Origin: Amia ocellicauda | Lineage: Eukaryota > Chordata > Actinopteri > Amiiformes > Amiidae | Length of the DNA: 64,000 nt | Reading direction: 5' to 3' | NCBI RefSeq assembly: GCF_036373705.1 | Contig: NW_027102663.1 | Span: forward strand, 62,001 to 126,000 | In this document: positions 32,599 to 42,840 of the stretch, one piece after another | Layout: each line of letters opens with the position of its first letter | Position numbering within the stretch: position 1 is the stretch's first letter | Made by a program: the position numbers and the translations under genes | The notes under the pieces: generated by a model | Databases searched by the model: none | Told to the model about the DNA's origin: nothing | The model's input: the letters and a program-made list of their open reading frames with translations, nothing else

Positions 32599-33117
32599 CT
32601 ATATCAACAAATATACCTGTTTCTTTATCTTGTAGGCACACACCTCAGTTACATATGTAAATAAAACAACAATATGACCTATTTTAAAAGTAAACAGAGG
32701 TGTATTAAACATGCTCAGTAAAAGGTCATACAGATGTTGATGAAATGGCCTAATATCATTCTTGGCCCCCTTGAGCGCTTCATCCCAGTGTTCGTACCCC
32801 CCGGTCTTTGTTACAGCAGCCATTAACTTTTCCAGGTTTGAAAGTTGATCCTCATCGATGGTTAAATCTGTAGAGAAAAGGCTCGCATTGGCTACTTTTC
32901 TGTCAAGCACATGGTGTAATAGCGCTCTCAGGTTAGCTGCAGAGTGTTGATGACAGAACCAGTTGCAGAAGCAGTCCAGGGTCTGAGGTCTTGGAGAGTA
33001 ACCGCAGTCAAAGGGTTCCAGAGTGTATACAAAATCTGGGGAATAGAACCAGGGGTGATCCCGGGTTTGAAGAGGCCTGTAGAGCCTGTCGACGTCCGCA
33101 GCTTTCAGGTAAGACAT
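32599..33117 (-). CDS. Combined HPSQ N-terminus and Bcl-2-like frame (B)
   Basis: A 172-codon open frame starts like the HPSQ protein (MSYLKAADVDRLYRP) and continues as the candidate Bcl-2-like domain (DCFCNWFCHQH to FKIGHIVVLFTYV). The HPSQ motif itself is not present. The same shortened form is found in copy C at 42244-42762, which marks B and C as sisters. Whether it was ever functional as one protein is unknown. Confidence 0.45.
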   Translation of the reverse strand: MSYLKAADVDRLYRPLQTRDHPWFYSPDFVYTLEPFDCGYSPRPQTLDCFCNWFCHQHSAANLRALLHHVLDRKVANASLFSTDLTIDEDQLSNLEKLMAAVTKTGGYEHWDEALKGAKNDIRPFHQHLYDLLLSMFNTPLFTFKIGHIVVLFTYVTEVCAYKIKKQVYLLI

Positions 33118-33195
33118 TCTCTTTAATTTTAAACCATGATTGAATTGTTGCGCCTTTTATCCTATCTCTTCACTACGTCACGACACACCGCCCTC

Positions 33196-33906
33196 TTAGA
33201 AGAGAGTAGCCCCTGAGCCGTCAGACCCCCCTCCAAAACCCCACACGTCGTCTGTTTTATCATCGTCGTCGTCATTCAAGGGGGATATATAATCCATAAT
33301 CCAGCATATTCTCCTTCTAACCAAATCCAGTTGCGAACATTTGGTCAAGATGTCAAAACCATCATTTATACAGTTTATGACCTCTTTCAAGAACGGCCAG
33401 TCCACGGCGTCAAACATAATTTCAGTAACCTGTTTTTCTGGATCCTCCACACCCCCTTCAATAGGGTTTGTAATCAGGGTACTGCTAAACAAAACCTTAC
33501 GATCTGTAGTTAGAGATAGACTCTTCACCACTCTACCGTAGTTCTGCAAGCTTTCCCATTCACACCTTTCAAAACCCTGAGTCGGAGACTCCATTTCGCA
33601 TTCTCTTGGACCCTCTTGCAAGCCTTCTAGAGTCTTATCCACAAGCCCCAGATCTCTCCAGGCCATCACCTTCAACCAGTCCTCATAAGAGTATTCAATT
33701 ACCGTCTCAAAAGGTTCCAACGTACCCTCCTTCTCTCCCAAAGCAAAAAGCTCCACTCCAACATAGCTGGGATCCCTTTTAAAGCGGTAACCCCGTCGAG
33801 CCCCCCAGAACAACACCCAGGAGCGTTCAATCTTCAAATTGGTGAGTACAGGAACCCTTGCCCGGGATTGTTTCTTGCGGGGTTTCATGTTGATGTCGCT
33901 GGACAT
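33196..33906 (-). CDS. Outermost right-arm gene, long form (B)
   Basis: This 236-codon frame is the fullest version of the gene. It has a basic N-terminus (KPRKKQSRAR), a middle with WLKVMAWRDLGLVDKTLEGL, a helical block (FDAVDWPFLKEVINCINDGF), an aspartate run and a glycine-rich end. No known domain is recognised. The sequence is predicted soluble, with no signal peptide. TATA-like box at 33973-33980. Confidence 0.55.
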   Translation of the reverse strand: MSSDINMKPRKKQSRARVPVLTNLKIERSWVLFWGARRGYRFKRDPSYVGVELFALGEKEGTLEPFETVIEYSYEDWLKVMAWRDLGLVDKTLEGLQEGPRECEMESPTQGFERCEWESLQNYGRVVKSLSLTTDRKVLFSSTLITNPIEGGVEDPEKQVTEIMFDAVDWPFLKEVINCINDGFDILTKCSQLDLVRRRICWIMDYISPLNDDDDDKTDDVWGFGGGSDGSGATLF

Positions 33907-34025
33907 GTTGAAGAAGCGGGATGTTTCTGATGCTGAGAATTAAAGAGGTATTGCCTAAAAGCAGCGCGGGTTCTTAAATAGAGAGGAGAGTTTCGGGGCG
34001 TTGCCTTCAGAGGGGTGGGGGTATT

Positions 34026-34209
34026 TATGGGTGGCCTTGATGTTCAGGGTTTTATGGGTGTACACTTTCTGACGGATATGACGTAGGAATAATTAAGGAA
34101 ATAACTCTACCTAAAATCACGCCCCCCAATTATGACGTAGGAATATTAATAAGCTTAGGGCATACGTCATAACAAAATAGGCCGCGCCCAAAAAACCCTA
34201 CTATCTACT
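34026..34209 (-). repeat. Right terminal inverted repeat of Polinton B
   Basis: Same 184-bp end as 18940-19123, ending ctatctact and followed by cttatg at 34210-34215 and then tagttgaagg. Confidence 0.92.
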
Positions 34210-34525
34210 CTTATGTAGTTGAAGGCGCAGTATAGCTCTGATAGTCTGGTGGTGACGGAAGACCACCAGCCGTTTGAACAAGCCATTCAGCATCACCTTG
34301 TTGGGCTAAGTGCAGGCACTGTCAGAGCGCAGGGCGTCCTGCCTTTGAAAGAGTTTCCGAAGTGTCCTGATGTGCCCTTTAGCAATGCCAAACAGGTCTG
34401 TGAAAATGGCATCCTTTCGCGGCACTTCAGACGCCATCTCACAGTCTAGCCGACCTGAAATGCCTGAGCCCGTTTTACCAGCAGGCTTCAACGGTAACCG
34501 TTTGAAGCAAGACGTGGCGGTGTCA

Positions 34526-34598
34526 GTTTCCGTAGTGTAGCGGTTATCACGTTCGCCTAACACGCGAAAGGTCCCCGGTTCGAAACCGGGCGGAAACA
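34526..34598 (+). tRNA. tRNA-Val (AAC), looks intact
   Basis: Loop ctaacac, stems fully paired, T loop ttcgaaa. Closest to the vertebrate consensus of all copies here. A tttt stop at 34618-34621 lies 20 bp downstream. Confidence 0.93.
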
Positions 34599-35164
34599 GC
34601 CTGCTGTGGGCCGGCCCTTTTCGTCCTGTTTGCCCTCGTGGTTCCCCGGAGGCGGTGGGTAGCTTTTCTTCATTGGAGTGCCCGAAATCGGTGCTCTCAG
34701 AGCGTCCGTCCGTCGACAGGTTGAAATTGTAAACGCTGGTGTAGCCACTTTTAATTAAAATCTGATGATGATGATGATGATGATGTTGTTGTTGTTGTTC
34801 TTGTTGTCATCGTGGTCGCCGTCATTATTATTGTTAAAGTAAAGCAGTAGTTAGATTTGTTGCTACCGTAAGGTGTAGAAGGCACAATAGCTCTGTGATT
34901 GTCTGATGGTGGCACAAGACGAGCAGCAGCTGTTTGAACAAGCCATTGAGCATCACCTTGTTGGGGTAAGTGTAAGTCTTGTCATAGCTCAGGGCATTCT
35001 TCCTTTAAAAGAGTTTCCAAAGTGTCCTGATGTGCCCTTGAGCAATGCAATATAGGTCAGTGAAAATAGAAACCTTTATCTCACAGGCAGGCCCACGGGA
35101 AACGCCTGTGCGCGTTTTACCAGCCTGCTTCGATGGGAGCCAATCGAAACCCCAGGACAGGTTG

Positions 35165-35237
35165 GTTTCTGTAGTGTAGTGGCTATCATGTTCGCCTCAC
35201 ACGCGAGAAGTCCCTGGTTCGAAACTGGGCGGAAACA
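35165..35237 (+). tRNA. tRNA-Val (CAC), diverged
   Basis: Anticodon CAC. Several stem pairs are G-U wobbles (gtttctg acceptor, gcgag anticodon strand, T stem), but no clear mismatch is seen. Activity is doubtful. Confidence 0.75.
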
Positions 35238-36126
35238 ACCCGCGGTGCACGCGTGCCAGTGCCGTGTTACCCGTCCTCATCTCTCTGCCCCATGGCCGGC
35301 CGTCGTTTTCTCTTCCTCGGAGTGGCAAGAAATCCTGACCTTGAGAACAAATGATCGCAGAAGGGTAGCTTTGCGAGGCGCTGGAACTGACACTTTTAAA
35401 ATCGATACATGTCGTTGCTGTTGCAATACGACCGTAGCAGGATCGGTGACATTGCTGTTACTCTTATGTAGTTGAAGGCGCAAAATAGCTCTGATAGTCT
35501 GGTGGTGACGGAAGACCACCAGCCGTTTGAACAAGCCATTCAGCATCACCTTGTTGGGCTAAGTGCAGGCACTGTCTGATCGCAGGGCGTCCTGCCTTTG
35601 AAAGAGTTTCCGAAGTATCCCGAAATCGGTGCACTCAGAGCGTCCGTCCGTCGACAGGTTGAAATTGTAAACGCTGGTGTAGCCACTTTTAATTAAAATC
35701 TGATGATGATGATGATGATGTTGTTGTTGTTCTTGTTGATGTTGTTGTTGTTGTTGTTGTTCTTGTTGTCGTCGTAGTCGCCGTCATTATTAATGTTAAA
35801 GTAAAGCAGTAGTTAGATTTGTTGCTACCGTAAGGTGCAGAAGGCACAATAGCTCTGTGATTGTCTGATGGTGGCACAAGACGAGCAGCAGCTGTTTGAA
35901 CAAGCCATTGAGCATCACCTTGTTGGGGTAAGTGTAAGTCTTGTCATTGCTCAGGGCGTTCTTCCTTTGAAAGAGTTTCCAAAGTGTCCTGATGTGCCCT
36001 TGAGCAATGCAAAATAGGTCAGTGAAAATAGAAACCTTTATCTCACAGGCTGGCCCACGGGAAACGCCTGTGTGCGTTTTACCAGCCGGCTTCGATAGGA
36101 GTTATTCGAAACACCAGGACGGGTTG

Positions 36127-36199
36127 GTTTCCGTAGTGTAGTGGCTATCACGTTCGCCTAACGCACGAAAGGTCCCCGGTTTGAAACCGGGCGGAAAGA
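36127..36199 (+). pseudogene. tRNA-Val mosaic pseudogene (CAC-type 5' half, AAC anticodon)
   Basis: The upstream flank and the D arm (gtggctatc) are of the CAC monomer type. The anticodon loop ctaacgc and downstream flank are AAC type. The acceptor end cggaaag, an anticodon-stem mismatch and the tttgaaa T loop match the degenerate copy at 2034. It looks like a product of exchange between the two monomer types. Confidence 0.75.
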
Positions 36200-36663
36200 G
36201 CCTGCTGTGGGCCGGCCCTTTTCGTCCTGCTTGCCCTCGTGGTTCCCCAGAGGCGGTAGGTGGCTTTTCTTCATTGGAGTTCCCGAAATTGTTGGACTCA
36301 GAGCGTCCGTCCGTCGACAGGTTGAAATTGTAAACGCTGGTGTAGCCACTTTTAATTAAAATCTGATGATGATGTTATTGTTCTTGTTGTTGTTGTTGTT
36401 GTTCTTGTTTTTCTTTTTGTCGTCGTGGTCGCCGTCATTATTATTGTTAAAGTAAAGCTACCGTAAGGTGTAGAAGGCACAATAGCTCTGTGATTGTCTG
36501 ATGGTGGCACAAGACGAGCAGCAGCTGTTTGAACAAGCCATTGAGCATCACCTTGTTGGGGTAAGTGTAAGTCTTGTCATAGCTCAGGGCGTTCTTCCTT
36601 TGAAAGAGTTTCCAAAGTGTCCTGATGTGTCCTTGAGCAATGCAAAATAGGTCAGTGAAAATA

Positions 36664-37848
36664 CACTCACCTAAAGGATTATTAGGAACACCATACTAAT
36701 ACTATGTTTGACACCCTTTCGCCTTCAGAACTGACTTAATTCTACGTGGCATTGATTCAACAAGGTGCTGAAAGCATTCTTTAGAAATGTTGGCCCATAT
36801 TGATAGGATAGCATCTTGCAGTTGATGGAGATTTGTGGGATGCACATCCAGGGCACGAAGCTCCCGTTCCACCACATCCCAAAGATGCTCTATTGGGTTG
36901 AGATCTGGTGACTGTGGGGGCCAGTTTAGTACAGTGAACTCATTGTCATGTTCAAGAAACCAATTTGAAATGATTCAACCTTTGTGACATGGTGCATTAT
37001 CCTGCTGGAAGTAGCCATCAGAGGATGGGTACATGGTGGTCATAAAGGGATGGACATGGTCAGAAACAATGCTCAGGTAGGCCGTGGCATTTAAACGATG
37101 CCCAATTGGCACTAAGGAGCCTAAAGTGTGCCAAGAAAACATCCCCCACACCATTACACCACCACCACCAGCCTGCACAGTGGTAACAAGGCATGATGGA
37201 TCCATGTTCTCATTCTGTTTACGTCAAATTCTGACTCTACCATCTGAATGTCTCAACAGAAATCGAGACTCATCAGACCAGGCAACAACTGTCCAATTTT
37301 GGTGAGTTTGTGCAAATTGTAGCCTCTTTTTCCTATTTGTAGTGGAGATGAGTGGTACCCGGTGGGGTCTTCTGCTGTTGTAGCCCATCCGCCTCAAGGT
37401 TGTACGTGTTGTGGCTTCACAAATGCTTTGCTGCATACCTCGGTTGTAACGAGTGGTTATTTCAGTCAAAGTTGCTCTTCTATCAGCTTGAATCAGTCGG
37501 CCCATTCTCCTCTGACCTCTAGCATCAACAAGGCATTTTCGCCCACAGGACTGCCGCATACTGGATGTTTTTCCCTTTTCACACCATTCTTTGTAAACCC
37601 TAGAAATGGTTGTGCGTGAAAATCCCAGTAACTGAGCAGATTGTGAAATACTCAGACCAGCCCGTCTGGCACCAACAACCATGCCACGCTCAAAATTGCT
37701 TAAATCACCTTTCTTTCCCATTCAGACTTTCAGTTTGGAGTTCAGGAGATTGTCTTGACCAGGACCACACCCCTAAATGCATTGAAGCAACTGCCATATG
37801 ATTGGTTGGTTATTGAACAGGTGTTCCTAATAATCCTTTAGGTGAGTG
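36664..37848 (-). mobile_element. Tc1/mariner-type DNA transposon
   Basis: This 1,185-bp element has perfect 28-bp inverted repeats (cactcacctaaaggattatt...), flanked by TA on both sides (36662-36663 and 37849-37850). Removing it and one TA restores the monomer sequence gtgaaaatagaaacc found in the other repeats, so the insertion is clean. The transposase lies on the minus strand and is disrupted. The element resembles a Tc1-like family common in teleost genomes. Confidence 0.95.
36975..37721 (-). pseudogene. Tc1-like transposase pseudogene
   Basis: The N-terminal frame (37224-37721, 165 codons) begins MGKKGDLSNFERGMVVGARR, has a paired-type helix-turn-helix (LLGFSRTTISRVYKEW) and reaches the first catalytic aspartate in AWSDESRF. 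A second frame (36975-37205, 76 codons) holds the second aspartate in FQQDNAPCHKG. The frame changes between them and again after the second motif, so the last catalytic acidic residue is not in frame. Intact relatives are about 340 residues. The element cannot encode its own transposase. Confidence 0.9.
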
Positions 37849-37946
37849 TAGAAACCTTTATCTCACAGGCTGGCCCACGGGAAACGCCTGTGCGCGTTTT
37901 ACCAGCCGGCTTCGATGGGAGCCATTCGAAACACCAGGACAGGTCG

Positions 37947-38019
37947 GTTTCCGTAGTGTAGTGGCTATCACGTTCGCCTCACACGCGAAAGGTCCCTGGT
38001 TCGAAACCGGGCGGAAACA
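37947..38019 (+). tRNA. tRNA-Val (CAC), looks intact
   Basis: Stems pair with a single G-U in the T stem. Anticodon loop ctcacac, T loop ttcgaaa. The Polinton C edge begins 25 bp downstream, so the usual downstream T-run of the CAC monomer is missing. Confidence 0.88.
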
Positions 38020-38043
38020 ACCCGCGGTGCATGCGTGCTAGTG

Positions 38044-38406
38044 CACACAGTGCTGACCACAAGTGAAGGTCTGAAGACTTTGTACTTGACGACCGCTGTA
38101 AGTGGTTTCTTGACAGTTGTTGAGCAGAAAGTTATTGATCTTCCGAGGGAAAGGTCTGAAATCCGGGGGGTTTGCATAGGAATCAAAAAATTCACCACGA
38201 TGGTCCTCCCTTAGATAAATAGCCAGCCAATGTTCTCCGGGCATATTTTTAGGGTGTGTGTTGATTATGTACATTGCAGGTAAATTCTTGATCTTAAATT
38301 TAGGCAGCTGATCGCAGGCGTTGACTCCTTGAAACAGTTTCCGTGAGCCGGCAAGGGCATTCATGATGTGGTTGAGCTCTCTGGTGTTCATTTTAATAAT
38401 AATCAT
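38044..38406 (-). pseudogene. Adenain-like protease, 5' part (C)
   Basis: The histidine and acidic motifs (GEHWLAIY, EFFDSY) are present, and the gene ends at the array junction near the catalytic cysteine region. Confidence 0.75.
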
Positions 38407-39708
38407 ACGGAACGTTTCTCCTCTGATTCACCTCAATAATGTTGTCAAACACAGCATACACGACCATATTTACAGTGTGTGGTAGAGGCTGCTTGAAACG
38501 CATCTCCAAACGCATATTGCCCGTCTTCATCAGTGAAATATGTTGTCCACACTCTTCGTCAGGGGTCAGGTTGAAACCGTACAGGGTGTAACCGCTGCAG
38601 TATTCCCGGCGATCGATCAGCAGAGTTTGATCCTTGAGATGGCGACCCGTAGCCAGTACTAGACTGTAATATTCACGAACCGCATTGCCGTTTTCAAAGT
38701 CAGGTTGAAAAGGTCTGGATGGAACCTGCACACCATCGACGTACAATGCTATAAATTCCGCGTTATAATGTTTAAAGTTAAAGGTGTTCTTGTTGTAAAC
38801 CCCGGTAAATGCATCATTATCCACGAGACCTATAATAACCTGTTTTGGGAGCTGTCCTAGAAACAGATTTTCCTGGTTCATCACCCGTGTCCCTGCGGGG
38901 ATACTGTGGACTTTCATATAGACTCTTTCGATCGGGTACTTGGCGTTTGCCGTCACTAACGCCAGCGCGTGTCCTAGTTTAACCGCCGGGGAGACGGACA
39001 CTTATTTCACAAACAGCGAGGCCGATAATATGGTCAGTTTATATTTTTCCGTATCAGGGGTCATCAGACAAAAAGCACTTTTACTACGGATCATTTTAAT
39101 TTTAATGTCTACCCCGTTGAGCATGAGTTTTTCTTGGAAAAATATGTCTGCATGGATATGCCCCATTAGCTCAAAGGTCCTCCCTTCTGTTGAAGAGGCC
39201 GATCTTTTTTGCAAACCCTTATTGAGTCCCTCTGGATCCTTGTCGTCCATAGCTTCCGGGATGTCTTTGAAGAGAAGGCCGGGGCTGAACTGTTTGCTTA
39301 GGGTCTCCTCACTATAATTAAGGATACACTCCATCATGACTCTATAGGGGTAAGTATTGCTGCTTTGACTAATGAGCCGATCTCCCAGGGTCACATCCAC
39401 CTGTGAAAACATGGTGGCCACCGGGTAATTGATTAATTGATGACCCCAGCGTTGGCCGTCTTCTCGATTGCATCGCCATCCTAATCAGTCACTTTACAGT
39501 TCATTAAAATAAATGTGTTATTCAAATCAATATAATCCTCGCCATTGCCAGCTATAAAAAACTCCAGAGGGGCCGTGTCTGAAATTGCAGAAAGAGGGGG
39601 AATCTCTACATATATGATCTTATCTATACTCGTTTGAGTGTATGGAACTGTAAACAGATCCAGTTCTGATTTGACGCATTCTTCCGATAGACTGTTGACA
39701 AAAGACAT
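38393..39708 (-). pseudogene. Major capsid protein (C)
   Basis: All family blocks are recognisable from MSFVNSLSEECVKSELDLF to NVPYDYY. Broken, with two or three breaks shared with copy D, so they predate the duplication. Confidence 0.87.
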
Positions 39709-39710
39709 GT

Positions 39711-40214
39711 TTAAAAGATGTATCCTGAGGCTCTATTTTTCTTTCTTTGAGACTTTCTTTTTGCAGGTTTTTTCTTGTGCTGCTTCCTTCTCCGAGTGTT
39801 TCCACGATATGTTGGAGAATGAGAGATTCTTCGTTTTTTGTTAGCCACGGATCTTCGTCGCCCTGGTGGACACATGCTGTTTCTTCTTTTACCCCCCCTC
39901 CTCGCCATTACCATGAGACCCGAACCCTCCTGATGCTCATGGCTAGCTGCCCGGTTCATAACATTGGTGAACACGTCACTAACAATATTTTTAGCCGCTG
40001 ATTTCAAGTGGGGTCTGGCTATAGCAAAGCCTCTCTTAAGCAGGGGTACGGCCATTCTAAAGAGACCATGAAAGAGTCCTCCTAGACCGGCGCCATACAT
40101 TGTGGGGGCTCCTACAAAACCGGGCAAGCCGTTCCCGGCTTGCATCTTGTAATAATCCACATAGGCGCTAGGATCTACATAACCCCTCGAGGTAGCCATT
40201 TTAATAATGTACAA
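39711..40214 (-). CDS. pVI/X-like basic minor virion protein (C)
   Basis: Whole 167-codon frame. Glycine-rich and amphipathic in the first half (GLGGLFHGLFRMAVPLLKRG), then GKRRNSMCPPGRRRSVANKK and a lysine/arginine tail. High positive charge fits DNA condensation, and the amphipathic helix fits membrane lysis as in adenovirus pVI. Its start overlaps the penton gene end by 14 bp. Confidence 0.58.
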   Translation of the reverse strand: MYIIKMATSRGYVDPSAYVDYYKMQAGNGLPGFVGAPTMYGAGLGGLFHGLFRMAVPLLKRGFAIARPHLKSAAKNIVSDVFTNVMNRAASHEHQEGSGLMVMARRGGKRRNSMCPPGRRRSVANKKRRISHSPTYRGNTRRRKQHKKKPAKRKSQRKKNRASGYIF

Positions 40215-41047
40215 ACTGTTTCAGGGGTCGAAAATGTAGTTTGACAATAACTTTACTGAAGCGGAAGGGTACGTTGATATTCTGATCCGATTTTACTTCG
40301 ATCGTGATGTTGTCAAATTGGGTCTTTGAGACTGGTACGTAGTGTGGCTTGTCATAAGTTATTGTGACCATGTCATTGCTTTTACCTTTAATAAGTACAT
40401 TTCTCAAAAGGGGGACATAACTATCCCCGACCCTCTGGTGGGTTATGATATCCGTATACACATAAAGAGTGTAAAAGCCGCCCCACCACTTCTGAGAACC
40501 TGCTCTCTGTGTCAGAATAGATCCCAAATATACGCCCCAGTTGGCCGCTGGTTTGAATGCTAATACCTGGTTTTGACACCTTGTACACTCTGTTTTTAAT
40601 AGGGTTGTAATATAGCTTGATGTTGGGGGTGCCTTCTGAGAACTGTTTATGCATCTCATCTAATATTTTATCCACATTGTCATAATAACCTCCTTGTATC
40701 GTGAATGTCCATTGACTCTTTTTAACATCATCAAAAATGGCGAAGGTGGCATCCTTATCTTGTAAAACAGCCCAAGTGTAAGGATACTGTATTTCCGCCA
40801 ACCCCACTTCCCACGACCCCCTTAGATCTATAGATTTTCCAAATTGTACCGTGTAACTGGATATTTCATTTTTAGGGTATATATCGAGAGAGGCGTTACT
40901 GGGTAGAGTCACGTAGAAGCCTCCTGATTCCATCTTGAGTATCGAAAGTAATGCCCACAACACACCCGCGGGCAAGTTGTTATAAGGATTGAATATCGCA
41001 AACCTGTTGTTCCGGGACCCAACTATTGAACTTTTCAGGCCATCCAA
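40201..41047 (-). pseudogene. Penton protein (C)
   Basis: The first 208 codons form a long open frame with the N-terminal jelly-roll blocks. Broken, with about one break. The gene start overlaps the integrase end by 68 bp. Confidence 0.77.
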
Positions 41048-42089
41048 GCCATTTCATCAACACATATTTTTTCCGGTTCTGGGTTTTTTCAGCTAATATC
41101 TTTTCAACTCTGTATACACTGTCTTTACCCACAATAATTTTTTGTAACTCGGCTTCGTAAAACGTTCCTTCTATATCCTCCCCGTCATAGTCTTTTAACC
41201 GGTACACGGGTGGGTCTCTAGCCAACTGTTCGGTAACTGTAAAATATTCGTCAGAAAATGTTTCTTCATAACCTTTGGCAAAAGTACTCCTTAGCTTTGA
41301 AACGCGAACCACATCACCGATGTTGAACTTATAAGTAGTTTTTCCCTTCTTAATAAATGGTCCGTATAATTTTTTATAGACCTTAAAAGAATTACTTTGA
41401 TCAACATCTTTAGGCTTCATTTTAATACTGGTGTGATACCCTTGGTTGTAAGCATCGATAAAATCCTGAACTTTATCAAAATACTTGAACGTGTTGACCG
41501 CTGTAAAATATCTCCACATTTTGGTCTTTATGGTGCGGTTAAACCTCTCCACTACCGATGCCCTAAGCTCATTACCGGTGGTGAAATGATGTATTTTGTG
41601 TCTCTTCAGTAGATTCTGAAATTCTCTGTTGAGAAACTCTTTTCCTTTATCAGTCTGCAGTTTTTTAGGACATCGACCCTGGGACAATATATCCTCAAAG
41701 GCCCTTGTCACCGCCCGACCTGTTTTATTATGTAGAATGCGAGCCCAGGCATATTTTGATAACACATCGATACACATCAACATCAATTTGTGACCATTGT
41801 TATGTTTTGATAAATTTGACATATCGACTAGATCCATTTGCCATTGTGAGTCTATGTCAGTTGCATATACGCGGTTTCTTTTAAAGTTAATCCTGAGAGG
41901 TTTATGTAAGGTATAGGCGTCTTGTTCCCGTAACCATTCTGAAACAACCACATCATTAACCTTCACTCCGGCCTCAGCGAGTCCTCTTTGAAAACCCTTC
42001 TTACCCGCCAAACCCCCAATCTTGGCTGGGTTGTAGTATAGTTCCTGCATTTGGGGAGCTTGCCGAGTCATTCTGTCAAATAACCACAC
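40980..42089 (-). CDS. Integrase with chromodomain, whole frame (C)
   Basis: 369-codon frame. An N-terminal region with MTRQAPQMQELYYNP leads to the rve core with D-D-E residues (QMDLVDM, LQTDKGKEF, SVVERFN). An SH3-like block follows (YKFNIGDVVRVSKLR), then the C-terminal chromodomain. Chromodomains of related integrases bind methylated histone tails and steer insertion. Looks whole, as does the copy D gene. Confidence 0.95.
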   Translation of the reverse strand: MWLFDRMTRQAPQMQELYYNPAKIGGLAGKKGFQRGLAEAGVKVNDVVVSEWLREQDAYTLHKPLRINFKRNRVYATDIDSQWQMDLVDMSNLSKHNNGHKLMLMCIDVLSKYAWARILHNKTGRAVTRAFEDILSQGRCPKKLQTDKGKEFLNREFQNLLKRHKIHHFTTGNELRASVVERFNRTIKTKMWRYFTAVNTFKYFDKVQDFIDAYNQGYHTSIKMKPKDVDQSNSFKVYKKLYGPFIKKGKTTYKFNIGDVVRVSKLRSTFAKGYEETFSDEYFTVTEQLARDPPVYRLKDYDGEDIEGTFYEAELQKIIVGKDSVYRVEKILAEKTQNRKKYVLMKWLGWPEKFNSWVPEQQVCDIQSL

Positions 42090-42243
42090 AGACCCACACT
42101 ATGCGCAAAGTTTTTATACAAGGTTTTTTATTCAACTTCAGGAGAGCAGATACCCCTTTTTAGACATTTGAGAAAAGTATAACATACACAACAATTTTTT
42201 CTACGGTCCAGACAAAAAGAAATCAGATGATTGGTTACTTGAT

Positions 42244-42762
42244 CTATATCAACAAATATACCTGTTTCTTTATCTTGTAGGCACACACCTCAGTTACATA
42301 TGTAAATAAAACAACAATATGACCTATTTTAAAAGTAAACAGAGGTGTATTAAACATGCTCAGTAAAAGGTCATACAGATGTTGATGAAATGGCCTAATA
42401 TCATTCTTGGCCCCCTTGAGCGCTTCATCCCAGTGTTCGTACCCCCCGGTCTTTGTTACAGCAGCCATTAACTTTTCCAGGTTTGAAAGTTGATCCTCAT
42501 CGATGGTTAAATCTGTAGAGAAAAGGCTCGCGTTGGCTACTTTTCTGTCAAGCACATGGTGTAATAGCGCTCTCAGGTTAGCTGCAGAGTGTTGATGACA
42601 GAACCAGTTGCAGAAGCAGTCCAGGGTCTGAGGTCTTGGAGAGTAACCGCAGTCAAAGGGTTCCAGAGTGTATACAAAATCTGGGGAATAGAACCAGGGG
42701 TGATCCCGGGTTTGAAGAGGCCTGTAGAGCCTGTCGACGTCCGCAGCTTTCAGGTAAGACAT
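42244..42762 (-). CDS. Combined HPSQ N-terminus and Bcl-2-like frame (C)
   Basis: Same 172-codon frame as 32599-33117 at an offset of 9,645 bp, apparently identical at the protein level. Confidence 0.45.
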   Translation of the reverse strand: MSYLKAADVDRLYRPLQTRDHPWFYSPDFVYTLEPFDCGYSPRPQTLDCFCNWFCHQHSAANLRALLHHVLDRKVANASLFSTDLTIDEDQLSNLEKLMAAVTKTGGYEHWDEALKGAKNDIRPFHQHLYDLLLSMFNTPLFTFKIGHIVVLFTYVTEVCAYKIKKQVYLLI

Positions 42763-42840
42763 TCTCTTTAATTTTAAACCATGATTGAATTGTTGCGCCT
42801 TTTATCCTATCTCTTCACTACGTCACGACACACCGCCCTC

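Larger units (their letters stand above)
21692..34209. mobile_element. Polinton B (12.5 kb, shortened)
   Basis: This copy has a standard right end at the same array base as A (right flank cttatg at 34210-34215). It begins directly at array sequence on the left, without a left inverted repeat. Gene order follows A. It is broken, with well over ten breaks, and internally shorter than A. Its right third is the sister of copy C; its left part is the sister of copy E. Confidence 0.93.
34210..38043 (+). repeat. tRNA-Val tandem array 3
   Basis: The array carries tRNA-Val copies at 34526 (AAC), 35165 (CAC), 36127 (AAC, mosaic) and 37947 (CAC). Trinucleotide tracts lie near 34764-34810, 35700-35770 and 36365-36420. 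A Tc1-like transposon splits the last monomer at 36664-37848. The array joins Polinton C 25 bp after the last tRNA. Confidence 0.9.

Noticed and set aside
34210-36660. tRNA-derived SINE family
   Set aside because: The tRNA sits in the middle of a tandem monomer with conserved flanks on both sides and no dispersed copies with own target duplications, so a tandem tRNA gene array fits better.
37362-37619. 85-codon frame antisense to the Tc1 transposase
   Set aside because: Shadow of the transposase strand, without start context or homology.
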